Shown here: positions 54,503 to 63,739 of the stretch, one piece after another | How the letters are laid out: each line of letters starts with the position of its first letter | How positions within the stretch are numbered: the stretch's first letter is position 1 | Source: SAR202 cluster bacterium AC-647-N09_OGT_505m | GTDB taxonomy: Bacteria > Chloroflexota > Dehalococcoidia > UBA2985 | Reading direction: 5' to 3' | Length of the DNA stretch: 64,000 nucleotides | NCBI GenBank assembly: GCA_009391225.1 | Contig: VEXC01000001.1 | Location: forward strand, 24,750 to 88,749 | Made by a program: the position numbers and the translations under genes | Notes under the pieces: generated by a model | What the model was told of the DNA's origin: nothing | Seen by the model: only the letters and a program-made list of their open reading frames with translations | Database searches by the model: none

Positions 54503-54844
54503 GAGACCGATCATGAAGCCGCATCAGCACGGCGCTATGGAAATCATGTGCAGGCCACCCACTGCTTCGGGGGGCCTGCACATGTCTTGTCTGAATGTGA
54601 TAGCTCCCAGATAACAGCCATCAATAAGCATAAGCTAGGCTCAAGGCACTGATTGATGGGATTGTACGAAGCATATTCTCTAGAGCAAGATGCGTGATTC
54701 TCAATCGGAGTTCACCCCCAACAGCATCAGAGGACTCAGGAGGACAAAGAATGACGGACAATGGGACTTATTCTGCAATACCAGGTCTTTGCCTTTTTCC
54801 ATAGGTGCCGTAGAATAGGACAGATTATTAGCTAAGGAAAGCAA
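54503..54844. other. Intergenic between ftsZ and secD
   Basis: Besides the strong hairpin at 54545-54584, the gap holds a copy of the dispersed ACCCCCAACAGCATC motif (54711-54730). No gene or clear promoter was identified. Confidence 0.4.
54545..54584 (+). terminator. Strong hairpin after ftsZ
   Basis: CATGTGCAGGCC (54545-54556) pairs perfectly with GGCCTGCACATG (54573-54584), and CCC/GGG inside extend the stem after a bulge. Only TCTTGTCTG follows, not a clean T-tract. It probably ends or protects the ftsZ transcript. Confidence 0.55.
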
Positions 54845-56740
54845 ATGCGTAGATTCCCTTTACGACGTTCCCTTCTCATCTCTGTAATAGTGATCCTGGC
54901 TGCAGGTTCTCTTGCTTTTCAGGAGATAAACATATCCCTGGCAGGATTCAACCTGGAACGTGGAGGTGATACTGTTTTGGGTCTTCGGCTTGGGCTGGAC
55001 CTGAAAGGTGGAAGTCATCTTGTATACGAGGCTTTACATACGGACGGCCTGCCACCCACACCAGAACAGATGGAAGGGGTAATTAGGACCATTGAGAAGC
55101 GGGTCAACTCCTTTGGGGTCTCCGAACCTGTCATCCAAAAGATGGGTGGGGAACGCATACTTGTACAGCTTCCCGGTGTAGGTACTACCAGGGCCAGTGT
55201 AACATTCCAGGAGGATGTTCAAGTCGATGCCCTTCGCAGTCTGCTTTCGTCCATGAATCGCCCTCATGCAACCATAGAGCAGAAGGATAATCGCACATTT
55301 ACCATCGAGTTGCCATCCTTACAACCGGCCCAGATGGACAGTGATGGGAACGTCATCCAGATTGCAGAGAGAGACATTATTGAGCAGGCGCTCCGTCAGG
55401 AATTCTCCGCGGCCTCTTTGAACCTGGTGTTCTTGGAGGCTCAGCCGGCTGTGGAGGAAGGGGACATCCGAGCTATACTGGTGAGTTTGGGTCGTGAGGA
55501 CGCGGCAGTAAGAAGGCTCACTGACACCAGCTTCTTCGTTGACATCCAATCCCTACGGTCCGCCGAGTTGGACAGCAGCGGGAACGTGATTCAGCCAGGG
55601 GAAGAAGACATTATCCGAGAGACTTTCCAAGAGAAGTTGCCCACCCCCTTCTCTCTTGAGGTCCAAGAAATGACCTATGTGATTAGCGGTGGAGTGGAGG
55701 AAGCCAAGCGCCTCATTGGGCAAACAGCCCAGCTTGAACTCATGGAGCGCATATGTCTCAACGAACCCCAGAACATCACACAGCATTGCGATAATCCAGC
55801 GTACCACGTGGATAACACCCTTAACCTCACCGGCGACGATTTGATACGGGCATATGCCAGCACCCATCCTGACCTAGGAGTACCCGTAGTAAATCTGGAG
55901 TTCAATAGCGAGGGCTCCAGGATTTTTGCCAGGCACACCCAGGACATCGCTGGCACCAACAATCGCACTGCCTTTTTCCTGGACGACGAGTTGCTTATAG
56001 CCCCAGTAGCGTTGCAGGCCATCACAGGCGGGCGAGCCTTCATTCAAGGCCCTGACTTCACCATAGATCGAGTGCGCACCATTGCTATACAGTTGGAATC
56101 AGGACGACTTCAAGTCCCCCTGGCACTGATTCAAGAACAGGACGTGGACGCGACACTAGGTGAAGACTCTCTCAAGAAGAGTATGGTGGCAGGGCTAATT
56201 GGTCTGGGATTGGTACTCCTCTTCATGGCCCTCTATTACAGACTGCCTGGCATCGTGGCATGCATTGCCCTTATAATCTATTCCCTGATTGTCCTCGCAA
56301 TCCTCAAGCTGTGGCCCATTACCCTGACCCTTGGGGGCATAGCTGCGTTCATCCTGTCAATAGGAATGGCTGTGGACGCCAATATCCTCATCTTTGAGCG
56401 TATGAAGGAAGAGCTACGCAGCGGCCGTACTCTGATCGCTTCCATAGAGACAGGCTTTAACCGCGCCTGGCCAGCTATCCGAGATAGCAACGCCTCCACG
56501 TTCATTACTTGTGCCATTCTATTCTGGTTTGGCCAGCGCCTTGGCACTGGATTGGTGACTGGTTTTGCCGTTACTCTCTTCATTGGAGTAGGCATTAGTA
56601 TGTTCTCTGCTCTCACGGTGACTCGTACCCTTCTCAGGGTCGTCGCTATTACACCAATTGGGCGGTACGTATCCCTATATACACCAGTCCAGAAGGCTGA
56701 CACGTCTTCCAGTCCTGGCATAATAGGAGAGAGGGGGTGA
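54845..56740 (+). CDS. secD: Protein translocase subunit SecD
   Basis: A 631-residue SecD. One N-terminal helix precedes 'GLRLGLDLKGGSHLVYE' and 'RILVQLPGV', the conserved P1 start. 'EEAKRLIGQTAQLEL' resumes the family sequence at residue 274. The five-helix RND-type end has 'DVDATLGEDSLKKSM' and 'GMAVDANILIFERMKEELRSGRTL'. Between 113 and 273 is an extra stretch of about 160 residues made of two copies of a module ('LRSLLSSMNRPHATIEQ...FTIELPSL' and 'IRAILVSLGREDAAVRR...FFVDIQSL') also visible in SecF. AAGGAAAG before ATG 54845 is the ribosome site. SecD with SecF uses the proton gradient to complete protein export. Confidence 0.95.
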   Translation: MRRFPLRRSLLISVIVILAAGSLAFQEINISLAGFNLERGGDTVLGLRLGLDLKGGSHLVYEALHTDGLPPTPEQMEGVIRTIEKRVNSFGVSEPVIQKMGGERILVQLPGVGTTRASVTFQEDVQVDALRSLLSSMNRPHATIEQKDNRTFTIELPSLQPAQMDSDGNVIQIAERDIIEQALRQEFSAASLNLVFLEAQPAVEEGDIRAILVSLGREDAAVRRLTDTSFFVDIQSLRSAELDSSGNVIQPGEEDIIRETFQEKLPTPFSLEVQEMTYVISGGVEEAKRLIGQTAQLELMERICLNEPQNITQHCDNPAYHVDNTLNLTGDDLIRAYASTHPDLGVPVVNLEFNSEGSRIFARHTQDIAGTNNRTAFFLDDELLIAPVALQAITGGRAFIQGPDFTIDRVRTIAIQLESGRLQVPLALIQEQDVDATLGEDSLKKSMVAGLIGLGLVLLFMALYYRLPGIVACIALIIYSLIVLAILKLWPITLTLGGIAAFILSIGMAVDANILIFERMKEELRSGRTLIASIETGFNRAWPAIRDSNASTFITCAILFWFGQRLGTGLVTGFAVTLFIGVGISMFSALTVTRTLLRVVAITPIGRYVSLYTPVQKADTSSSPGIIGERG

Positions 56741-56747
56741 GATAGAG

Positions 56748-57692
56748 GTGGACTTTGTCAGAAAGCGCAACTGGTTTTTCCTTATCTCTTTCTTGGTGAT
56801 TGTGGTAGGCATTGTTTCGCTCCTGCTGCCGAATGGGCTCGACACCGGACTAGAATTCACCGGCGGATCCTCCATGACACTGGAGTTCCAGGAGGAAGTA
56901 AATCAGGAGAATCTACGTTCACAGCTTACCTCCCTCGGGCACAAGGATGCCGTTATTCAACGCCTGGGCGAAGGAAGCTTCTTTATTCGCACGCGCACTT
57001 TGGAGGAGTCCAAGTCCGATGAACCCTCTGAACGAGAGCGGATTATCAGTGACCTAGAAACCAGTCTGGAATCAGGTATAGGAATCTCGGACTTCTTCTC
57101 GGTTTCCCCCAGTATAGCGTCGGAAACTGTGAACAACGCCATTTTGATCGTGGTCATCGCGTCAGTAGCAATCCTTGCCTACATAACGTGGGCATTCCGC
57201 CGAGTGGCATCGCCAATTCGATACGGTATAGCGGCGATCATCGCCCTCATCCACGATGTAGTTGTGGTACTTGGTGTTTTCTCCGTCGCCGGAAGGGTCT
57301 TTGACCTTGAGGTCAATGCCATGTTCATTGCTGGTATCCTAACCATTATAGGCTACAGCGTCCATGATACCATTGTGGTCTTCGATCGTATTCGGGAGAA
57401 TATTATCAGAGGCATAGGCCAAAACCTAGGCGCTACCATCAACGTCAGCATTCAGGACACTATAGGTCGGTCTCTCAATACCAGCCTTACGATGCTATTC
57501 GCCATCTTGGCCCTTTTGCTCTTTGGGGGACCAACGATTCGGGACTTCCTGATTGTGCTCCTCATTGGAATCATTGTGGGCACCTATAGCTCTATTTGGA
57601 TCGCAAGCCAGGTCCTATTTGTATGGGAAACTGGGGACCTGGGCAGGCTCTTCAGGCGTCTGCCACGACCGTTCTTCTCTAGGAATAGGTAG
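56748..57692 (+). CDS. secF: Protein translocase subunit SecF
   Basis: A 314-residue SecF of normal length: 'LDTGLEFTGGSSMTLEF' after helix 1, periplasmic module 'NLRSQLTSLGHKDAVIQRL...SFFIRTRTL' (54-86), and the RND-type end with 'ALIHDVVVVLGVFS', 'TIIGYSVHDTIVVFDRIRENI' and 'NTSLTMLFAILALLLFGG'. It starts at GTG 56748, 7 bases after secD, behind a purine-rich GAGGGGGTGAG stretch. It works as a complex with SecD and SecYEG. Confidence 0.97.
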   Translation: MDFVRKRNWFFLISFLVIVVGIVSLLLPNGLDTGLEFTGGSSMTLEFQEEVNQENLRSQLTSLGHKDAVIQRLGEGSFFIRTRTLEESKSDEPSERERIISDLETSLESGIGISDFFSVSPSIASETVNNAILIVVIASVAILAYITWAFRRVASPIRYGIAAIIALIHDVVVVLGVFSVAGRVFDLEVNAMFIAGILTIIGYSVHDTIVVFDRIRENIIRGIGQNLGATINVSIQDTIGRSLNTSLTMLFAILALLLFGGPTIRDFLIVLLIGIIVGTYSSIWIASQVLFVWETGDLGRLFRRLPRPFFSRNR

Positions 57693-57880
57693 GCCCCACT
57701 GATAGATGTAGCAGAGTGTGTACGGTCTTGGGCTTGCCCAAGAAGCCTAGACCTACCGTGTCACCAGAGCAGAGCGAATGGTCTGTGGCATTGAGGCTAT
57801 CATGAGACTTGCCTCTACTCTCCCCAGATTCTTCTACGCTCCATTCTCAGAATGATGTTTCGGATAAGGCCAAGAGGTCT

Positions 57881-58909
57881 TTAAGGCCTAAGGGTCACAC
57901 GGCCGAAGGTCTGCTTCTCTCGCATAGCCTTGTAGGCCTCCACCGCCTCCTCCAGCGGAAAGCTCTGGGATACAATGGGGCGAATGCGGCCCTGCTCCAC
58001 CAGGCTGGCTACCTCTCGCAGCTGCTGGCGGGTTGCACCCCCAGTGCCCATGATGTGGGCGTCCCTGAAGATAAGCTCCGCTGGATTCAGTTCTATCTGC
58101 CCCGCCCCTATGGCTCCCACTATGACTAAACGCCCGAACTGGGCTAGGCTGCGGAAGGAGCTGTAGAATGCGCTACCCATTACGTTTTCTACTACCACGT
58201 CTATCCCTGCGTCATCGGTCAGCGCCATCACTACCTCGCTGAAGTCCAAGTCGTCCACCAGCAATACTTCATCTGCGCCCAGCTCTGTAAGACGGTCTAT
58301 TTTCTCCGGAGATGAGGTAACGGCAAAAACCGCCGCCCCTATGGCTCGGGCTATCTGAATCGAGTGAACTCCCAGCCCTCCTCCAGCTCCGGTGACCAAG
58401 GCCCTCTCTCCAGCATTGAGATGGGCCACATCTTTGATGGCATTGTAGGCCACTCCGATGGGGCATCCATAGATACAGGCGTTGTCCAAATCTGTCCCAG
58501 GGGAAAGGGACACTAAGGCATTCTGGTGAAGCTTGACGTACTCGGCGAACCCGCCATCGATGCGGTGGCCTATGCCACGTCCACGAATGCACCTCTGCTC
58601 CATTCCTCTGCGACACTGCGCGCAGTCGCCACAAGGTTCGGTAAAGATGGAGGCAACAGGGTCATCCATATTAAATCCCTCCACCGACTCCCCAACCTGG
58701 GCCACGGTGCCAGATATCTCATGGCCCAAGACAGGCCTCTCCTTAACTCCCCGTCGAAGAGTACCCTGCATCACCAGCACGTCATGATAGCAGACGCCGC
58801 AGGCATGTACCTTCACCAACACATCCCATGGACCCAGCGGCGGAAGCTCTCTCTCTTCTATGACAAGCCTGGGATTATCCCCAGACTCTTCCAGCACCAA
58901 GGCTCTCAT
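57881..58909 (-). CDS. Zinc-dependent alcohol dehydrogenase family protein
   Basis: A 342-residue MDR enzyme. Catalytic zinc site: Cys in 'HACGVCYHDV' and 'GHEISGTV' (GHE). Structural zinc: four Cys in 'EPCGDCAQCRRGMEQRC'. NAD(P) loop: 'GAGGGLGVHSIQIARAIGA'. The pattern 'PWDVLVKVHACGVCYHDVLVMQG' is like acryloyl-CoA-reductase-type or benzyl-alcohol-type members. The ATG overlaps the TGA of a small upstream frame (ATGA), so it may be the second gene of a two-gene unit. Confidence 0.9.
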   Translation of the reverse strand: MRALVLEESGDNPRLVIEERELPPLGPWDVLVKVHACGVCYHDVLVMQGTLRRGVKERPVLGHEISGTVAQVGESVEGFNMDDPVASIFTEPCGDCAQCRRGMEQRCIRGRGIGHRIDGGFAEYVKLHQNALVSLSPGTDLDNACIYGCPIGVAYNAIKDVAHLNAGERALVTGAGGGLGVHSIQIARAIGAAVFAVTSSPEKIDRLTELGADEVLLVDDLDFSEVVMALTDDAGIDVVVENVMGSAFYSSFRSLAQFGRLVIVGAIGAGQIELNPAELIFRDAHIMGTGGATRQQLREVASLVEQGRIRPIVSQSFPLEEAVEAYKAMREKQTFGRVTLRP

Positions 58910-59067
58910 GGATTGAATCTCACCTCGTCTTTCACTGGATACAATGGTAGGCAGAAGATTACCTTTGTGACATCTACCAGGATAACATACCTTTCGCCGA
59001 GGTAGTCAGACTCTCCACATTCCAGCATTAGATCCCGCATTCCCAGTCGTTCACTGATGGCCACCAT
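58906..59067 (-). CDS. Small ORF coupled to the dehydrogenase, possibly a gene remnant
   Basis: A 53-residue frame ending in a TGA that overlaps the dehydrogenase ATG. It reads 'MVAISERLGMRDLMLECGES...YVILVDVTKVIFCLPLYPV', with coding-like composition. A second minus-strand frame (59051-59263, 'ASAGRTVKKDLASIFRKPSAD...') runs into it from upstream in another phase; together they could be one frameshifted gene of about 120 residues. No family recognised and no ribosome site before ATG 59067. Confidence 0.35.
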   Translation of the reverse strand: MVAISERLGMRDLMLECGESDYLGERYVILVDVTKVIFCLPLYPVKDEVRFNP

Positions 59068-59414
59068 TGCTATAGGAGCGAATGTGACCCTGGTTTATGA
59101 TAAGGACAGTTGTTGCGTGGATTCTGTCATCGGCTGACGGCTTCCGGAAGATGGAGGCAAGGTCTTTCTTGACTGTCCTCCCGGCTGACGCCAAGGGCAT
59201 GCACCATAAGAAAGTTTCAGCAACTCCCTTTATGTTGACGCAATATATCCCCTGCGGTAACACTTCTTATCGGCAAAACATGGTGATTTGTCAGTGAATG
59301 AGATCTCCAAGAACCCTGTGCATCTCAGCATTTCTCATAAACTCTTCGGCTGTAGCCATTCACGTATTATAATTAGCCTCTAGCCAAGCATCTGTCACCA
59401 TGTGAGGAGGTATT
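59068..59414. other. Gap before nfo with a TATAAT box
   Basis: TATAAT at 59368-59373 lies 41 bases before the nfo ATG; no good -35 is visible. The rest overlaps the second minus-strand frame described at 58906-59067. Nothing else was recognised. Confidence 0.35.
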
Positions 59415-60272
59415 ATGAAGGTAGGAGCTCACGTTTCCACCGCCGGTGGCCTGGATAAAGCAATAGACAGGGCTCAGGAGATGAGCGCTGAGGCCATCCA
59501 AATATTCCCTTCTTCGCCCAGAAGTTGGGCCTTCAAGCCTATCCCACCTACTGTAACCACGGCTTTTTTGGAAAAGGCAGAGAGCGCGGGTATTGGCCCA
59601 ATCTTTCTTCATGGCATATACCTGGTCAGCCTGGGAGCCCCAACAGAGGAAAACCTGGATAAGTCTGTACAGGCACTCATCAACTATATGGAGGTGGCAA
59701 GGGATATCGGGGCTGCCGGGGTTATCTTTCACACAGGAAGCCACCGGGGAGTTGGCTTCCAAGGTGTATTCGACCAAGCAGTAAGGGCAATGGAGCAGGT
59801 ACTGAAAGCCTCCCCAGAGAACGTCTGGCTAACCATTGAGAACAGTGCAGGTATGGGTAACCACATCTGCTCCAAATTTCAAGAGATAGGTCAAATAATA
59901 AAGGCTCTGGACAGTCCACAGGTTAAAGTCTGCCTGGATACCCAGCACCTTTTCGCCGCGGGGTACGAGGTCACCGAGAAGGCTGGGCTGGAACGAGTGA
60001 TGGAAGAGTTCGACCGAGAGATTGGTCTATCCAACCTGGTGGCTCTCCATGCCAACGATAGCAAGACACCATTTGCCTCCGCGGTGGACCGCCATGAAAA
60101 CATCGGCCAGGGACACATGGGCCTGGATGGCTTCCGGGTGATCATGAGTCATCCCGCCTTCAGAGATGTGCCCTTCCTATTGGAGGTACCTGGGGAAGAT
60201 GGAAACGGGCCAGACCGGTCCAACCTGGATATCCTCAAGCGTTTGAGGAAGGAAGCAGAACTGGAGGTTTAA
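59415..60272 (+). CDS. nfo: Deoxyribonuclease IV (endonuclease IV)
   Basis: A 285-residue TIM-barrel AP endonuclease. Three-zinc ligands lie in 'VGAHVSTAGGLDKAI', 'HTGSHRGVG', 'WLTIENSAGMG', 'CLDTQHLFAAGY', 'HANDSKTPFASAVDRHENIGQGHMG' and 'LLEVPGEDG', all in the family order. It cuts DNA at abasic sites in base excision repair. GAGGAG lies before ATG 59415. The zincin gene follows 39 bases later. Confidence 0.95.
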   Translation: MKVGAHVSTAGGLDKAIDRAQEMSAEAIQIFPSSPRSWAFKPIPPTVTTAFLEKAESAGIGPIFLHGIYLVSLGAPTEENLDKSVQALINYMEVARDIGAAGVIFHTGSHRGVGFQGVFDQAVRAMEQVLKASPENVWLTIENSAGMGNHICSKFQEIGQIIKALDSPQVKVCLDTQHLFAAGYEVTEKAGLERVMEEFDREIGLSNLVALHANDSKTPFASAVDRHENIGQGHMGLDGFRVIMSHPAFRDVPFLLEVPGEDGNGPDRSNLDILKRLRKEAELEV

Positions 60273-60311
60273 GGAGTGCCCTAATGGGTCTGGCTATATC
60301 TGGGAAGAGGA

Positions 60312-60683
60312 ATGGTATTGCGACAGGAAGAGTTTGAGGGTCTGGTACTTAACGCTATTGGGGAGCTGCCTCAGGAGCTACTGGTACGGCTTGACAACGT
60401 AGCCGTAGTGGTCCAGCTATGGCCGAGCCGTGCCCAGATGGCCTCGGCAGAGCTAGACCACGAGCACCAGCTGCTGGGCCTGTACGAGGGCATTCCCCTG
60501 ACGGACAGAGAGAGTTACAACTTGGTTCTGCCAGACAAGATCACCATTTTCCAAGGGCCCTTGGAAGCCATGTGTCACACCCTAGAGGAGATGACATCGG
60601 AAATCAAGGTTACGGTGGCCCACGAGATTGCCCACCACTTTGGCATAGATGACGAGCGGCTGGGAGAGATCGCGTTGGGGTGA
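60312..60683 (+). CDS. Zincin-like metallopeptidase family protein
   Basis: A 123-residue minimal zincin (PF06262 type). The metal motif is HExxHxxGxxD ('VAHEIAHHFGIDDERL') at the C-terminus. The N-terminal part has 'FEGLVLNAIGELPQELLVRLDNVAVVV', also typical. The length is normal for the family. Peptidase activity is predicted only; the natural substrate is unknown. It probably shares a transcript with nfo. Confidence 0.85.
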   Translation: MVLRQEEFEGLVLNAIGELPQELLVRLDNVAVVVQLWPSRAQMASAELDHEHQLLGLYEGIPLTDRESYNLVLPDKITIFQGPLEAMCHTLEEMTSEIKVTVAHEIAHHFGIDDERLGEIALG

Positions 60684-60916
60684 GGGTAGTTCAAGCACAG
60701 TGCTCAAGAACTGACTGCTCGCCCAGGGAAAATTGATTGGTGAGTGGAGAGGATAATGTTATGCTAATTCCCTGTATCCTGGTCATGGTAAACTACACGA
60801 AGCACATCGAGACTCACGCTGGCGCAAGGAACTGACCCTGGATTCATCACTGCGTTCAGAGAGACAGAGGTGTTTACCTCTAAATGGAAAGGCAACCGAA
60901 CCATGAGTGCTGGAAG

Positions 60917-61993
60917 CTATACATAGATACCTTTCACCCCGCGCATGGCGGCTATGCGCTCTTCGGCGAGGCGGTCTGCCGCTTGGGCAGTGGTAATGCC
61001 ATTGGTTCTGGATAGATCAATGACCTTAGTCACAGTGTCGTAGATACGAGCCACCTTCTCCCTGGCTGCATCCTCATCGTAGACTTGCCCCATCTCCAGA
61101 GAAATGTTTATGACGCCGCCTGCGTTGAGGATGTAGTCCGGAGCGTAGAGGATACCCTTTTCCTGTAGCCTCGCCCCGTGGTGATCACCCAGAAGCTGGT
61201 TGTTGGCACTGCCAGCTACCACCTTGCACTTCAACCTAGGGATGGTAGCGTCGTTGAGTATACCTCCCAGGGCACAGGGGGCAAACAGGTCGCACTCCAC
61301 TTCGTAGATGGCCGCTGGGTCTTCCAGGATTTCCAAGTTTTGCTCCCGCGCCATATCCAGCGCTGACTGACTTATATCTGTGACAACGAGCAGCGCTTGC
61401 TCTCCCAAGAGGTGTTGGGCCAGTTTCGATGCCACATTACCGAAGCCTTGGATGGCAATAGTCCTTCCCGCCAAGGAGTCAGTGCCCCAGACATCCATGG
61501 CGCAGGCCTTCATCCCCTGATAGATTCCGTAAGCTGTCATCTCAGAGGGGTCTCCGCTTCCTCCCAGGTTCGCTGGCAGTCCCTTGACGTGAGAGGTCTC
61601 CTGGGCAATCCACTCCATGTCCCGGGTGTTGGCTCCAACGTCTTCAGTGGTGATGTATCGGCCTCCCAAGGACTCCACGAAGCGCCCAAATGCCCTCATC
61701 ATAGCTTCCGTCTTCTCCTGGGAAGAGGCCATTATCAAAGCCTTGCCTCCTCCCATGTTCAACCCCGCCGCGGCCGATTTGTAGGTCATGCCCCGGGATA
61801 GCCTCAGCACGTCAATCAAGGCCTCGTCTTCTGTCTTGTGGGGCCAAATACGCACTCCGCCCAGGGAGGGACCCAGGGTGGTGTCGTGGATGGCTATAAA
61901 GACTCGTAGCCCGATGCCCTTGTCGGTGAACACGCACAACTGCTCGTGGCCATGGGTCTCCATGTATTCTGCGATGTTCAAGTTCACTCCCAC
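60917..61993 (-). CDS. Leu/Phe/Val/Glu dehydrogenase (leucine dehydrogenase-like)
   Basis: A 358-residue amino-acid dehydrogenase. The catalytic-domain motif is '[20 protein letters not shown]' (Lys in GGGKA), followed by '[17 protein letters not shown]', the NAD-binding '[20 protein letters not shown]', and '[17 protein letters not shown]', all as in leucine dehydrogenases. It interconverts branched-chain amino acids and keto acids with NAD and ammonia. The listed GTG start at 61993 overlaps the guaA stop by ten bases, so it is translated after guaA. GTG 61987 is an alternative. Confidence 0.9.
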   Translation of the reverse strand: MGVNLNIAEYMETHGHEQLCVFTDKGIGLRVFIAIHDTTLGPSLGGVRIWPHKTEDEALIDVLRLSRGMTYKSAAAGLNMGGGKALIMASSQEKTEAMMRAFGRFVESLGGRYITTEDVGANTRDMEWIAQETSHVKGLPANLGGSGDPSEMTAYGIYQGMKACAMDVWGTDSLAGRTIAIQGFGNVASKLAQHLLGEQALLVVTDISQSALDMAREQNLEILEDPAAIYEVECDLFAPCALGGILNDATIPRLKCKVVAGSANNQLLGDHHGARLQEKGILYAPDYILNAGGVINISLEMGQVYDEDAAREKVARIYDTVTKVIDLSRTNGITTAQAADRLAEERIAAMRGVKGIYV

Positions 61994-63594
61994 TCAATGG
62001 TGCCAGGGGGCTTTGACGTGATATCGTACACCACCCGGTTGACCTCTGCCACCTCATTGACGATGCGGTTAGACATCTTAGCCAGCACGTCGTATGGGAG
62101 ACGTGCCCAGTCGGCGGTCATGGCGTCCTCGCTGGTTACGGCCCGTATCGCCACCATGTAGCCGTAGGTGCGGAAATCGCCCATGACTCCCACGGTGCGT
62201 GTGTCGGTTAGGACTGCGAAGCTCTGCCATAACTCATTATATAGACCAGCGGCCTGAATTTCGTCCATGACGATCCTGTCGCAGGCACGCAACACTTCCA
62301 GTTTATCCCAGGTGATCTCGCCGATGATACGGATGGCTAGGCCGGGGCCGGGGAAGGGTTGGCGATACACCATCTCTTCCGACAGACCCAGAGACAGCCC
62401 CATCTCTCGCACCTCGTCCTTGAAGAGGTAGCGCAGAGGCTCTACCAATGAGAGGGTCATGTTCTCAGGGAGGCCGCCCACATTGTGATGGGTTTTTATG
62501 GTAGCGGACGAACTGCCGGCGGAGGACTTGCTTTCGATAACGTCGGGATAGAGGGTGCCCTGCGCCAGGAAGTCCACCTGTCCTAGCTGTGCTGCCTGTT
62601 GCTCAAAGATCCGTATGAACTCCACTCCTATCGCGCGGCGCTTCTCCTCCGGGTCTATAACCGTGGCCAGCCTGGTGAGAAAGTCCTCGGTGGCGTCCAC
62701 GTAGACCAGGTTCATCTTCAGGTTGCGCTCAAAGGTCTCTACGACATGGTCGGCCTCCTGCTGTCGGAGTAGGCCATTGTTGACGAAGATGCAGGTAAGT
62801 TGGTCGCCTATGGCCCTGTGGATCAGGGCGGCCGCTACCGTGGAGTCTACCCCGCCCGAAAGGGCGCAGATGACCTTGCCATTACCCACCTGCTCCTTAA
62901 TGCGGGCTATGCTCTCCTCTGCGAAGTTGCTGGGAGTCCACGTTCCCTGGCATTGGCAAAACCGGTACAGGAAGTTCTCAATCATCTTCTTGCCTTCAGG
63001 GGTGTGTATCACCTCTGGATGGAACTGAAGGCCCAGGATGCCTTTATCGTTGCCCAGAACGGCAATGGGGGAGTTGTCGGTATAGGCCAGGGAACGGAAG
63101 CTGGGAGGCAGCTCCTCGACATGGTCTCCGTGGCTCATCCACACCGTCATAGAGGAGGGCAGGTCGGCAAAGAGTGGGCTTTTTTCAGCGTTCTGGTGGA
63201 GAACGGCATGGCCGTACTCACGCTTATTACCCGGTACCACCTTTCCCCCTAGCTGGTGGGCCAGAAGCTGCAACCCATAGCATATTCCCAGGACCGGGAG
63301 CTGTCTCTCATACACCCAGGAAGGGGCCATAGGGGCATTCGGCTCGTAGACGCTGGCGGGGCCACCGGACAGGATTATCCCCCGGGGATTTAGGTGAGCA
63401 ACCTGCTCCCATGTGGTATCCGGGAGCACAATCTCGCAGTACACCCTGCACTCCCTGACTCGCCGTGCGATGAGGTGGCTGTACTGGGCGCCGAAGTCTA
63501 TAACCAGAACTACCTCACCCTTGCCGCCGAAGGTCTCTACGTCGTCGCCGGCAGCTATCCGATTGGTAGTCGGGTCCTTACTTTGGGAGGCCAT
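61984..63594 (-). CDS. guaA: GMP synthase (glutamine-hydrolysing)
   Basis: A 536-residue GuaA that converts XMP to GMP. The amidotransferase domain has the nucleophile in '[15 protein letters not shown]' and the His/Glu pair in '[13 protein letters not shown]'. The ATP-pyrophosphatase domain has the PP-loop '[14 protein letters not shown]'. The dimerisation domain ends '[15 protein letters not shown]', the usual GuaA C-terminus. The N-terminus is about 27 residues longer than usual before '[20 protein letters not shown]', so a later start is possible. Leucine dehydrogenase follows with overlap. Confidence 0.97.
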   Translation of the reverse strand: MASQSKDPTTNRIAAGDDVETFGGKGEVVLVIDFGAQYSHLIARRVRECRVYCEIVLPDTTWEQVAHLNPRGIILSGGPASVYEPNAPMAPSWVYERQLPVLGICYGLQLLAHQLGGKVVPGNKREYGHAVLHQNAEKSPLFADLPSSMTVWMSHGDHVEELPPSFRSLAYTDNSPIAVLGNDKGILGLQFHPEVIHTPEGKKMIENFLYRFCQCQGTWTPSNFAEESIARIKEQVGNGKVICALSGGVDSTVAAALIHRAIGDQLTCIFVNNGLLRQQEADHVVETFERNLKMNLVYVDATEDFLTRLATVIDPEEKRRAIGVEFIRIFEQQAAQLGQVDFLAQGTLYPDVIESKSSAGSSSATIKTHHNVGGLPENMTLSLVEPLRYLFKDEVREMGLSLGLSEEMVYRQPFPGPGLAIRIIGEITWDKLEVLRACDRIVMDEIQAAGLYNELWQSFAVLTDTRTVGVMGDFRTYGYMVAIRAVTSEDAMTADWARLPYDVLAKMSNRIVNEVAEVNRVVYDITSKPPGTIEWE

Positions 63595-63715
63595 TTTCTC
63601 CTGGACTGCTTACAAGGCCACTCAAGGCCCTCTGATAAGCTGAGAATAATCCTATTCGCATGCCTGTAGGGTAGCGTAGAGCGCTACGAAGCCGTCGCCC
63701 CCAGATTAGCATCTG

Positions 63716-63724
63716 TGCTATACT
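63716..63724 (+). promoter_or_regulatory. Extended -10 promoter of the tsaC gene
   Basis: TGCTATACT is an extended -10 (TGnTATAnT) and needs no -35, which is indeed not visible. Transcription would start near 63731, just before AGGA and the ATG at 63740, giving a very short leader. Confidence 0.45.
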
Positions 63725-63739
63725 CGGTCAAGGAAAAAC

